A stretch of DNA of 64,000 bases, taken from assembly GCA_937899715.1 (NCBI GenBank), contig CALCNX010000070.1, positions 1 to 64,000 on the forward strand, written 5' to 3'. This stretch comes from an uncultured bacterium. GTDB lineage: Bacteria; Bacteroidota; Ignavibacteria; Kapaibacteriales; UBA4661. This document shows, piece by piece, positions 16,336 to 24,653 of the stretch (the stretch's first letter is position 1; every line of letters starts with the position of its first letter). The notes under the pieces are model-generated. The model was not told the DNA's origin. It searched no databases and saw only the letters and a program-made list of their open reading frames with translations. A program made the translations under genes and the position numbers.

Positions 16336-16923
16336 ATGCCCTACACACCTCGCTATCCCCTGCTTCTGGCTCGGTATCTCCGCTACGCAGAGACTTCCGA
16401 CGTGAGCGAGGAGCAACAGCAAATGCTGGATGAGTGCCTTGCGGCAATCATTGAGCATTGCAACAACTGGTGCGGGCAATCGCTCGTGGCAAAAGAAGAG
16501 CTGCACACGCTCGACGGCGCGGAAAAAGAGTACAAACTATCCTTTAACCGCGTTCCCGTGGAGTTTGTGGAACAATCCTCTCAGGAGGATTCATTTGCAG
16601 CCCCGACTCTTGTTATCGGTCAGCAACACGCTCTTGACCGCATACCGGGCATCCTTTTCCTCTCGTTTTCGGGAACAATTGCCGGAAAGCGCATTGTGAA
16701 GCTGCGGGTGGGCTTTACCGAAGCGACGTTGCCGGAAGATGTAAAGGAGTTCTTCGTGGAAGCACTGGCGATAGCGTTCAAAGAGAGTGGTAAAGGCGAA
16801 AATCGCTTAGGGCAACAAAATGTTACCCAGACCTTTCAAGGCGGTAACCTCACGCGAGTTTTCACAAGCCTTGACAGGCGCAAAAAAACTGTGCTTGGGC
16901 AGTACAAACTTCCAACGCTGTAA
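16336..16923 (+). CDS. Head-tail connector protein (gp6-like)
   Basis: A 195-residue protein with the helical N-terminus (LLLARYLRYAETSDVSEEQQ, ECLAAIIEHCNNWCGQSL) and mid region of the HK97 gp6/SPP1 gp15 adaptor family, which builds a ring under the portal. The segment VKLRVGFTEATLPEDVKEFF, followed by an AL.IAF helix, is typical, as is its place three genes after the capsid. It lacks signal and membrane segments. The next gene begins 9 nt downstream. Confidence 0.7.
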   Translation: MPYTPRYPLLLARYLRYAETSDVSEEQQQMLDECLAAIIEHCNNWCGQSLVAKEELHTLDGAEKEYKLSFNRVPVEFVEQSSQEDSFAAPTLVIGQQHALDRIPGILFLSFSGTIAGKRIVKLRVGFTEATLPEDVKEFFVEALAIAFKESGKGENRLGQQNVTQTFQGGNLTRVFTSLDRRKKTVLGQYKLPTL

Positions 16924-16932
16924 AAAGATGCT

Positions 16933-17472
16933 ATGAGCAACCTTGTGGAGCAATTAGAGCGCGTAGAGCGGGAAATGCCGAACATCCTGAAAAAGGGGAT
17001 GCAGCGGTTTCCCGTGCTGATGCAAGGATTTATCGGGCAGAACATGGATTTCTCGCCCAGACAGTCCCAATCTCTCATTGCTCCCTCGCGCTCAAAGCAG
17101 CTTGCCATCAATTCCGGCGCGTTGTATCGCTCCTTTGGGCAAAACGGCAAAGGCGGAATTTTCACGGTGGACGTTACGGCAAGTGCTGCAACGGTGCGGT
17201 ATGGAACAGCATTGCAGTATGCCCGCATTCACGAAGAAGGCGGTTTTATTGCTACGAAGGGTAAGATGCACAAGTATTTCTGGGCGATGTTCTACAAAAC
17301 AGGCAGCCCGTACTACAAGTCGCTTGCGCTGGCGGTTATCAAAAATGGCGGTGTTCGCATCCCGAAACGCCCGTTTCTAGCGCCCGCACAAGCACAATTT
17401 GAAGCAAAAGGCTTACCTGTGCTGGTCAGCGACGTAATGAAAGAACTTTCACGAGTATTCAACGGACGGTAA
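16933..17472 (+). CDS. Head-tail joining / virion morphogenesis protein (gp10 or Mu gpG-like)
   Basis: A 179-residue basic protein. The family pattern is present: SGALYRSF, then AATVRYGTALQYARIHEEGG in the middle and IPKRPFLAPA near the C-terminus, as in HK97 gp10, Mu gpG and related tail-completion proteins. It should act at the head-tail interface. It lies between the connector and a probable tail terminator, the expected order. Confidence 0.75.
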   Translation: MSNLVEQLERVEREMPNILKKGMQRFPVLMQGFIGQNMDFSPRQSQSLIAPSRSKQLAINSGALYRSFGQNGKGGIFTVDVTASAATVRYGTALQYARIHEEGGFIATKGKMHKYFWAMFYKTGSPYYKSLALAVIKNGGVRIPKRPFLAPAQAQFEAKGLPVLVSDVMKELSRVFNGR

Positions 17473-17474
17473 CG

Positions 17475-17948
17475 ATGGCGAATAATCGCTTTGAGCATTT
17501 CCAAGAGCAGTTTGAAACTGCGCTGGCAAGCGAATTGCCAGATTTTACGCTCTTGCTGGCTTTTGACGAAAACAAGTGGGACAGCTACAAGTTTCCCTAC
17601 GTGTACTGCTTCATGGGCGGCGAGGTCAAGCAAGCGGAAACTGATGAAGGCGGAATGCCCGTCGAGCCGTTTTTGGTACAGCGTGAATTTGTACTTTCCG
17701 TGGGCTACTCTGCTCCGAAAAGCGCTGCAAATCTACGCGCATTGGAGACAGAAAGCTGGCGGGTGCTTGACCTTGTGGAGCGCACTATTCGCAATCTTTT
17801 GATAGAAGAATTTGTTGACAGCGAGGAGCGAGCAATTCCGAAAATCTCGTATCCGACCGCTTCAGCACAGGATATTGAACGTGCAACGGAGACAAAATCG
17901 CTGCTTCTGATTCGCGGCGTGATTGTCTATGAGTTGTACACCTACTAA
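17475..17948 (+). CDS. Probable tail terminator / tail completion protein
   Basis: A 157-residue protein placed between the gp10-like protein and the tail tube, where siphophages encode the tail terminator. No strong motif is recognised; it mixes beta strands and helices, with an FVLSVGYSAP strand and a long WRVLDLVERTIRNLLIEEF helix. It starts 2 nt after the preceding stop. The functional call rests on gene order. Confidence 0.55.
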   Translation: MANNRFEHFQEQFETALASELPDFTLLLAFDENKWDSYKFPYVYCFMGGEVKQAETDEGGMPVEPFLVQREFVLSVGYSAPKSAANLRALETESWRVLDLVERTIRNLLIEEFVDSEERAIPKISYPTASAQDIERATETKSLLLIRGVIVYELYTY

Positions 17949-17990
17949 AACATTTATTCACAACATTTTCACAATAATTGGAGAAGCATA

Positions 17991-18527
17991 ATGGCTAAAA
18001 TAGCACCGTTTAATCACGGTTCGGGCAAGATGTGGATTCGGGAAATCCCGCAAACTGCCGTTGATGACGGTACATTCGTTGCAACAGGCACGTTTGACGA
18101 GTTCATGGCATGGATTAAAGAATCCAAGCGTGTTCCAACGGGCAGTAAAACTGAAGTAGAAGCTGAGGGCGAAGAAAAATTCACCCTTGCTACAACCGAG
18201 CAGGTATCGTTTGAAGGCACATTCTTGTCCAACGACATCGCAGTTGATGATTTTCTGTCCGATGTGAACAAGTATTACCAAATCATCAAGGAAGATACTG
18301 CCAAGAAAAAGGCGAACGGCAAGCATGAGTACACGCTCTATGGCATCGCCAAAGTTGCGGAGCGCTCGGAACGGGCTGGCAAAGGGACAGAACGCGCTTT
18401 CAAATTTGAAATCCGTGATGTTCCCGATGACCTTGTTATCAGCACAACGCTAACAGGCTCGGCAACATCGGCAACGGTTGCTATCACGCAGCCGAAAGGT
18501 AAGTATTACAAATCCGCCGAGTTCTAA
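17991..18527 (+). CDS. Major tail tube protein
   Basis: A 178-residue protein in the tail-tube position, preceded by a good ribosome site (TTGGAGAAGCAT just before the ATG) and followed by a strong hairpin, fitting a highly expressed structural gene. It contains a charged middle (GSKTEVEAEGEEKFTLATTE) and a C-terminal beta segment (VISTTLTGSATSATVAITQP). No specific motif; the call is from order, size, and the downstream chaperone and tape measure. Confidence 0.65.
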   Translation: MAKIAPFNHGSGKMWIREIPQTAVDDGTFVATGTFDEFMAWIKESKRVPTGSKTEVEAEGEEKFTLATTEQVSFEGTFLSNDIAVDDFLSDVNKYYQIIKEDTAKKKANGKHEYTLYGIAKVAERSERAGKGTERAFKFEIRDVPDDLVISTTLTGSATSATVAITQPKGKYYKSAEF

Positions 18528-18554
18528 GTCGTAAACTCGATGGAATGTTTTTGT

Positions 18555-18596
18555 CGCTCCCGTTTGTGGTCAAAACGAGCGGGAGCGGCTTCTTTT
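18555..18596 (+). terminator. Hairpin terminator after the tail tube gene
   Basis: CGCTCCCG (18555-18562) pairs with CGGGAGCG (18580-18587), extended inward by GTTT/AAAC around a short loop and followed by a pyrimidine- and T-rich stretch (gcttcttttctcac). It lies 23 nt before the next start codon, like the terminator upstream of the protease gene. It probably lowers expression of tail assembly genes relative to the tube. Confidence 0.75.
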
Positions 18597-18609
18597 CTCA
18601 CTTTTTACC

Positions 18610-19092
18610 ATGCACCGCATCATGCAAAGCACACAGATTTTCACCATCAATGGTTCGCGCTACGCACTCAAAACGGGCGACAGCATCACAGGACGGCAGT
18701 ACAAAGCGATGCTGGCAACGCTGGAGGAGGTAATGCCCTTCATCAATGCGCTGATGAATGACGACAAGTCAGGAGAGGATATTGGCTGGTCAGCGATTCA
18801 AGAGATTATTTCAGCATTGCTGAAAAAAGGTTTGCTCTTCCGTGCAATGGCAATTTTGCTCGTGCCGGAAAGCGAAGAAAAATATACGGCAGCGACGGTC
18901 GAAGCACGGCTTGAGGACATGGAAGATTTGTCCACAGCAGAAATTAAAGAGGTGATGACGGGTTTTTTCGTTGGTATCAAGGACTCCCTGAGCGGTACTG
19001 GCATTGCTTTCACTCCGGCGAAGAAAGCAGACAACTCGACAGAGACAGCCTCCGATACCTCAAGGAAGAAAAAGGCTACATCCCAACCGTAG
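18610..19092 (+). CDS. Tail assembly chaperone, short form (G-like)
   Basis: A 160-residue protein between the tail tube and tape measure, where siphophages encode tail assembly chaperones. The N-terminal part (IFTINGSRYALKTGDSITGR) and helical middle fit this group loosely; the last 40 residues of the zero frame are low-complexity (KKADNSTETASDTSRKKKAT). An open -1 frame overlaps its end and continues to 19268, so it is probably the short product of a programmed frameshift pair. The ATG at 18610 begins MHRIMQSTQIF; a second in-frame ATG (18622) is also possible. Confidence 0.7.
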   Translation: MHRIMQSTQIFTINGSRYALKTGDSITGRQYKAMLATLEEVMPFINALMNDDKSGEDIGWSAIQEIISALLKKGLLFRAMAILLVPESEEKYTAATVEARLEDMEDLSTAEIKEVMTGFFVGIKDSLSGTGIAFTPAKKADNSTETASDTSRKKKATSQP

Positions 19093-19268
19093 AAGAAGAG
19101 CCGCCGCACCCGCTCTTTTTCTTGATTTATATGCTGACAGACGGTAATCCCCTTTTGCATGAGCAAGCGCTGGACACGCCACTCTGGATACTTCTCAGCT
19201 ACGCAGAAACGACCATTTTACGAAACTACGACGATGGCACAAGCACTGACGGGACAACTGACACTTGA
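18963..19268 (+). CDS. -1 frame extension of the tail assembly chaperone (GT-like)
   Basis: In the -1 frame relative to 18610-19092, the sequence stays open to the TGA at 19266-19268 and reads like a genuine protein: SLRYLKEEKGYIPTVEEE, PPHPLFFLIYMLTDGNPLL, ALDTPLWILLSYAETTILRN. No start codon is needed if ribosomes slip at T TTT TTC (18963-18969, codons TTT TTC in the zero frame), a consensus heptamer. The product would be 219 residues: 120 from the zero frame plus 99. A weaker alternative slip site is G AAA AAG at 19068-19074. The extension ends 35 nt inside the tape measure gene, the usual layout for such pairs. Confidence 0.7.
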   Translation, partial: FFRWYQGLPERYWHCFHSGEESRQLDRDSLRYLKEEKGYIPTVEEEPPHPLFFLIYMLTDGNPLLHEQALDTPLWILLSYAETTILRNYDDGTSTDGTTDT

Positions 19269-22200
19269 TATATCGGGCTTCGTAGGCGCGATACGCCAGG
19301 CTATTGACCAAGCCCGTCAGTTCGGTGTGGAGACGGGCAAGTCGCTGTCGAATATCAGCATTTCGATTGACGGAAACGCCATTAAAGAAGGCTTTGCTTC
19401 GGCAGAACGGGGCGCGAAGAAAGCTGGTCAAGATATTGGCGAGGCGGTCAGCGATGGCGTAGAACAGTCGTTAGGAGGTGCAAAGACGGTATTTTCAAAG
19501 GTTTTTAATGCAAATCAACTCCGCGAGAGCGTTCTGGCAGCCACTGGTGCGCTTAATGACGTGATAAATGTTGGGAACGAATACGAATCAACACTGGCTG
19601 CGGTGGGAGCCGTTACGGGACAGTCCGGCGAGGCGCTGAACAAATTGGGAGACAGAGGACGCGACCTTGCAAAACAGTTCGGTGGTAGTGCCAGTGACCA
19701 ATTGAAGAGTTTTCAGGGGATTTTGTCGAAACTTGGTCCGCAGGTGGCAGACAATGCCGACGCGCTGACGCTCATGGCGACCAACGTAAATTTGCTTTCG
19801 GCGGCTTCGGGTGATGATGCGGCGACCAGCATGAATGCTATCGTGGACACCATGCTTCAACTTGGTTTGGTGACAGGTGACGCGAATAAAGACGCTGCTG
19901 CGAGTACCGACGTGATGAATGCTCTGGCAGCATCAGCGAAGGTCGGTGCGGCAGAGATTCCACAAGTGGCACAGTCAATGCTTCAGGTGGGTGTCGCTGC
20001 AAAGGGTGCAGGATTGGATGTTTCTTCCACGACCGCAGCAATTCAGGTCTTGGCTGTGGGTGGTAAAACTGGCTCTGAGGCTGGTATCGCGCTTCGGAAC
20101 GTGCTTGGTCTCATTCAAAAAGCGAGTGGTCCCGCAGAAGCATCATTGAAGAAAATGGGTACATCTTCAAAAGAATTGGGTGAACTTCTCACTACCAAGG
20201 GCTTGGATGCTGCTTTAGCGAAGGTGAAAGGCGGCATGGACGGCTTAGGCAGCGCTGCGGAGCGTAATGCAACGCTTATGACCATTTTCGGCACCGAAAA
20301 CAGCGCAGCTGCGGGCATTTTGCTGGATAACGTCAAAACTTACAAAGATTTCAAAGCGGGGATTGAAAAAGCAGTCGGCGAAGGTGCTGCGGGCGCAGAT
20401 GGTGCTGTGGCACAGGCAAATGCTCGTCTGGGGACAGCAGATGCAATTATGAAGCGTCTCAAAGCACAAGTCGAAGATGTGTTTATTGGTATCCAACAAA
20501 CGCTTGGAAGCGGCGTAAGTGCTGCTATCGGTGCGGTGAATCAGCTTGCACCAACGTTGACGGGTTTGGCGGGCATAAAAGCCATTATTCCTGAAGGTGC
20601 ATTCGACAGTATCAAAAACGGGGTAACAGGTGCAATACAGAATTTAGGCGGCTTGCAAGGCATTATGGGGAAATTAGGTGGTTTCGCACAATCAGCGTTT
20701 GCAGCTATCACGGGACCAATTGGTATCACGATTGCTGCTGTCGCTGCACTTGTGGCAGCGTTCATTTATGCCTACAACAACATCGAACCATTCAAGAAAT
20801 TCATTGACGACCTTGTAGCGTCTTTTCTGGCTTTTGTCAATGATGCCGGACAGAAATTTCAGCAGCTTTGGAAAGACCTCGCGCCGCTTTTATCCGAAAT
20901 CATTGCACTTATCAAGACTGTTGCGGGAGTCGTTACAGACGTTTTTGTCGCAGCATTTCAAACGGTTGTGGGCGTTGTGAGCGCCGTTGTAGGATGGATT
21001 CGGCAGTTTGTTGGGGCAACCAACGAAACAAAGTCCGCTACGCAGAATGCGGGCGAATCGGTCTCTTTCCTGACACGGGCATTTGATTTCTTGCGGGTTT
21101 CGATTGAAACCGTGCGGGCGGTTGTCTCCGGCATAATTACAATGTTTCAGTCGTTCCGAAATACTGTGAGCGAGGTTGGTAATGCGCTTGCATCAGGGAA
21201 TTTTGCGCAGGCTGTAGCAAAATTGGGAAATATTGGTGGTAATGCAGGTGCGGCGTTCTCCAACGGCTTCAATCAGAAAGCTGCGGAAATCTCACTCGAC
21301 AAGGCGATACAAGGCGTTCAGGATAGTTTGGGCAAGGTATCGGCGGATTACAGCAAGCAGCTTGACGAGGTGAAAAAGAAACAGGGCGTAACTGCCGATG
21401 AACAAAAACGCGTGGTAAATGCCCGGCTCACCGCAGAATTACAGGCGTTACAGCAAATTCAATCGGTAGAGGGCTTGACGGTTGACCAAGGGATTCGGTT
21501 AAAGAAATTTGCCACCGAACAAGAAGCTGCTTTACGCAAAAAAGCTGCCGACGAGCTTGCCGCGCTTGACCAAGCGGCAAATGCAAAAAGTACGCAAGAC
21601 CGCGCAGCCGCTATCAAAGACGGCTATGAAAGTTTGAAAATCTCTGCCAATGACCTGCGTAAGAACGAAAGTTCATTGCTCAAAAAGCAGGTTGAGGAAG
21701 AGAAAAAAGCCATTGAACAGCGTCTCTTGAATGCCGCAACAAACAAGGCTTTGACGGCAAAACAGGCGAAAGAAATTGAAGCAATCTTGGATGCTATCGG
21801 TAAAAAAGATGGCGACAAGAAAGAGAAAAAAGACCAAGACGACCTTGCCAAACTGAAGGAGGAAAACGAAAAACGTATCGCCAAGCTGCGCCAGAGCGCG
21901 ATTGACGATGAAAACCAGCGCAAAGTTCAATCGCTGGCGGATGCAAATGCAGCAGAATTGCGACTTGTGGATGAGCAAATCAGCAAGCGCAACGAGAAAC
22001 TTGCGGCAGAACTCCGCGCCATTCAAACTGCAAGCGAAGCGGAAATACAGGCTATTCAGAAAAAGGCAGCAGCGGAAATCAATGCAAAAGATGATGCTGC
22101 CACACGTGAGCGTGACAACGGTAATGATTCCGAAGCGGATAAACTAGACGCTGAAGCCGCAAAACTCCGCGTAAAACGTGACGAAGAAGTCGCAGAAGCC

Positions 22201-24216
22201 CGCAAAAAGACGGAAGAGCGCGTAGAAAGCCAACGGAAGAAAATCTTGGAAAACGGCACCGAGTTTGACCGCGAACTACTCAACAAACGCCTTCTCATCA
22301 ACCAGCAGTACGAACTTGACCGGGCAAATCTGCTGGATGAAATCAAGCGGAAAAAGCGGAGCGACGAACTCAAAACCGAACTGGATGCCGTGCGTTCACA
22401 AGCGGATTTGGTCAAGGCAAAGGACGTGGAATCTGCCGTAAAACGTGGTGAACTGAAGCGTCAGGAACTCGAAAAACAGCAAGAACTGGAACTGCTTTCG
22501 ATTATCGCTAAAACGCCGCAGGCAGAAGCGCAGCGCAATCGTATCAAGCAAAAATACGCTGACCTTTTGCGGCAGGAGCAGCTTAAAACCGAGTTTGAGG
22601 CAGAAGAAGCGCGTATTCAGCTTATCGAAAATGCTTCTGAGCGGGAATTGCAGTTGTCGCTGCTGGGCTTGAAACGCAAGCGCGATGCGGAATTGGCAAC
22701 TATCGGCAACAACAGCCGCGCTCGTTTGGATGCGGAATTGCAGTATCAAGAGCAGCGCTTCCAACTGGAAACCGACTATTTGCGCCGCACCAATGCTGCG
22801 GTCTCACTTTCGTACAACATCCGTGAGAAGCTGCTTTCTGCTTTCAATGACACTACCCTACAAGAGGCAGAGAAAAAGAAAGATGAGGATTTGGCAAACC
22901 TCAAAAAAGAAGAACAAGACCTCTTGAAATCGCTCAACAAGCGCGAAATTTCCTACGTGGAATACCTCGAAAAACTGGAAGCATTGAAGCAAAGGCGCGT
23001 GGAAATTGAGAAACAAGGCGCTGGTGCGACGGTGGATTTGTCGAAAGCATTCAATATCGAAGCGGGTATTGCCAAGATGAACGAATCGCTCAAAAAGTTC
23101 AATCCGCAAGCAGCCCTTAACCGCTTGCGCCTTGGGCTTGTGGAAGCAGTGAAAGCGACCTTCACAGAACAGCAAAAACTTCTGGATGGCACGGCAAACC
23201 GCTTGGGAACAACATATTCGGCTATCAACAATGCCCGTCTTAGAGCGGAGCAACTTTTGACCGAAAAACTTCGTGCCGAGCAAGAAGGGCGTTTGGAAGA
23301 TGCAAAGCGCATAGATGCTGAATACAACGCTGCCCGTGACCTCAGCACGAGTTTAGAAAAATCACGAATTGAGACCCAAAGCAAACTGTACGAGCAGCTT
23401 GTGGTAACAGCCGGAGCGCAATTCACGCAGCTTATTTTGCAAGGCGAGGATGCAGGAACGGCATTGCTCAAGGTCGCCCTTGACCAACTGCAAGCAATCG
23501 TACCGCTCTTGGTGGCACAGATTTTCGGACAGTCCTTCGCGCAACTTGGTCCCATTGGTGGTGCGGTTGCGTCGGGTTTGGCAATCGCGGCGTTTCAAGG
23601 GCTTATCGCTGTGGCAAAATCAGCGCTGGGCTTCAAGGACGGTGTTGTGGATTTTGACGGTACGCAGCGCGGGCGCAGCACCCTTGCCCTGCCCAATATG
23701 GGCAGCGACCCCGACAAATACCTTATCCGCGTTGCCGACCACGAAACGATTGTACCGAAGCACCTCACGCTTAGGCACAAGGACTTGCTGCACTTCATGT
23801 TTCAAGGCGGGAACCCTCTTGATTACTACCGTCCGCAGATTCAACAAGAAATCAAGGAGACAGTACGCTATGTGGTCGTCAATGTTCAGCAAGCGGGCGC
23901 ACAGGCTCAAACGATGCTTGCACCTGTGATGAAACCGATTGCACTTTCAGCACAAAATTTTGTTGCCGGAATGCCGAATAACAGCCTTATACTGCCACCT
24001 GTGGGCAGCGCTGCTATGATGCGACAATCCGCACCGCAAACGCTGAATACAGGCGGATTGGAACGTGCCTTAGAGCGCACGACGAACCGTTTGGAGCGCG
24101 TGGAACGGGCATTGAATTTTGAGCCACATGGTAAAGTGCCGAAAGGCGAACTTTCCGTGCGCGGCGACCGCGTGGTGGCGCTTGTAGAGCGAGAAAAGAA
24201 ACGGAGGACGTACTAA
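19234..24216 (+). CDS. Tail tape measure protein, TP901 family
   Basis: A 1660-residue protein starting at 19234 (MAQALTGQLTLDISGF), preferred over an in-frame ATG 75 nt upstream whose extra residues look unlike family N-termini. Residues about 70-330 carry the TP901 tape-measure domain (YESTLAAVGAVTGQSGEALN, QVAQSMLQVGVAAKGAGLDV, TFFGTEN-like TIFGTENSAAAG). Residues about 490-650 hold several hydrophobic segments (GITIAAVAALVAAFIYAY, DVFVAAFQTVVGVVSAVVGW), then a long K/E/A/Q-rich coiled coil to about 1380, and a C-terminal region with another hydrophobic stretch. It sets tail length; by the usual ratio of about 0.15 nm per residue the tail would be roughly 250 nm. Its stop overlaps the next ATG. 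Confidence 0.93.
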   Translation: MAQALTGQLTLDISGFVGAIRQAIDQARQFGVETGKSLSNISISIDGNAIKEGFASAERGAKKAGQDIGEAVSDGVEQSLGGAKTVFSKVFNANQLRESVLAATGALNDVINVGNEYESTLAAVGAVTGQSGEALNKLGDRGRDLAKQFGGSASDQLKSFQGILSKLGPQVADNADALTLMATNVNLLSAASGDDAATSMNAIVDTMLQLGLVTGDANKDAAASTDVMNALAASAKVGAAEIPQVAQSMLQVGVAAKGAGLDVSSTTAAIQVLAVGGKTGSEAGIALRNVLGLIQKASGPAEASLKKMGTSSKELGELLTTKGLDAALAKVKGGMDGLGSAAERNATLMTIFGTENSAAAGILLDNVKTYKDFKAGIEKAVGEGAAGADGAVAQANARLGTADAIMKRLKAQVEDVFIGIQQTLGSGVSAAIGAVNQLAPTLTGLAGIKAIIPEGAFDSIKNGVTGAIQNLGGLQGIMGKLGGFAQSAFAAITGPIGITIAAVAALVAAFIYAYNNIEPFKKFIDDLVASFLAFVNDAGQKFQQLWKDLAPLLSEIIALIKTVAGVVTDVFVAAFQTVVGVVSAVVGWIRQFVGATNETKSATQNAGESVSFLTRAFDFLRVSIETVRAVVSGIITMFQSFRNTVSEVGNALASGNFAQAVAKLGNIGGNAGAAFSNGFNQKAAEISLDKAIQGVQDSLGKVSADYSKQLDEVKKKQGVTADEQKRVVNARLTAELQALQQIQSVEGLTVDQGIRLKKFATEQEAALRKKAADELAALDQAANAKSTQDRAAAIKDGYESLKISANDLRKNESSLLKKQVEEEKKAIEQRLLNAATNKALTAKQAKEIEAILDAIGKKDGDKKEKKDQDDLAKLKEENEKRIAKLRQSAIDDENQRKVQSLADANAAELRLVDEQISKRNEKLAAELRAIQTASEAEIQAIQKKAAAEINAKDDAATRERDNGNDSEADKLDAEAAKLRVKRDEEVAEARKKTEERVESQRKKILENGTEFDRELLNKRLLINQQYELDRANLLDEIKRKKRSDELKTELDAVRSQADLVKAKDVESAVKRGELKRQELEKQQELELLSIIAKTPQAEAQRNRIKQKYADLLRQEQLKTEFEAEEARIQLIENASERELQLSLLGLKRKRDAELATIGNNSRARLDAELQYQEQRFQLETDYLRRTNAAVSLSYNIREKLLSAFNDTTLQEAEKKKDEDLANLKKEEQDLLKSLNKREISYVEYLEKLEALKQRRVEIEKQGAGATVDLSKAFNIEAGIAKMNESLKKFNPQAALNRLRLGLVEAVKATFTEQQKLLDGTANRLGTTYSAINNARLRAEQLLTEKLRAEQEGRLEDAKRIDAEYNAARDLSTSLEKSRIETQSKLYEQLVVTAGAQFTQLILQGEDAGTALLKVALDQLQAIVPLLVAQIFGQSFAQLGPIGGAVASGLAIAAFQGLIAVAKSALGFKDGVVDFDGTQRGRSTLALPNMGSDPDKYLIRVADHETIVPKHLTLRHKDLLHFMFQGGNPLDYYRPQIQQEIKETVRYVVVNVQQAGAQAQTMLAPVMKPIALSAQNFVAGMPNNSLILPPVGSAAMMRQSAPQTLNTGGLERALERTTNRLERVERALNFEPHGKVPKGELSVRGDRVVALVEREKKRRTY

Positions 24217-24653
24217 TGGCTTTTTTCACGATAACACTTGCCTCTTCCAACACTGAAACACCTCCGGCAACGGGCGAAACCTACAACATTCTCATTGCCG
24301 ACCCGGACTTTGAAACACAAGGCGAAACGACTGAGTATCTGGGTGGCTACGTGGAAACAAGCCGCGTAGAGCGCATGGTGATTATGGTACGCTTTCTGCA
24401 ATTCGCTGTGCGCGAAAATGACACACGCACCGGGCAAACCTCTTCGCACTACGCCAAGCTGCGTAAGTTGCTCCGCAAAAAACACGTTTGGATATTGGGC
24501 TGTACGACGCAGCGCTGGCAGGATGCGGGTTTTCTGGCGGAATATGACATTACGTTCCCGCTCAAAGTAGAACCTAGCGAACACTCCAAAAGTGAGCCTT
24601 CGGGCGGCTTAATGGAATACTCCGTGAAATTTTTACGGCAAGAACTATTATGA
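24216..24653 (+). CDS. Tail tip-region protein, unknown
   Basis: A 145-residue protein overlapping the tape measure stop by 1 nt and the next gene by 4 nt. It is mostly beta-strand in pattern (ERMVIMVRFLQFAVRE, HVWILGCTTQRW, LAEYDITFPLKVE), and its place after the tape measure fits a distal tail or tail-tip component. No family motif is recognised and there are no signal or membrane segments. Confidence 0.55.
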   Translation: MAFFTITLASSNTETPPATGETYNILIADPDFETQGETTEYLGGYVETSRVERMVIMVRFLQFAVRENDTRTGQTSSHYAKLRKLLRKKHVWILGCTTQRWQDAGFLAEYDITFPLKVEPSEHSKSEPSGGLMEYSVKFLRQELL

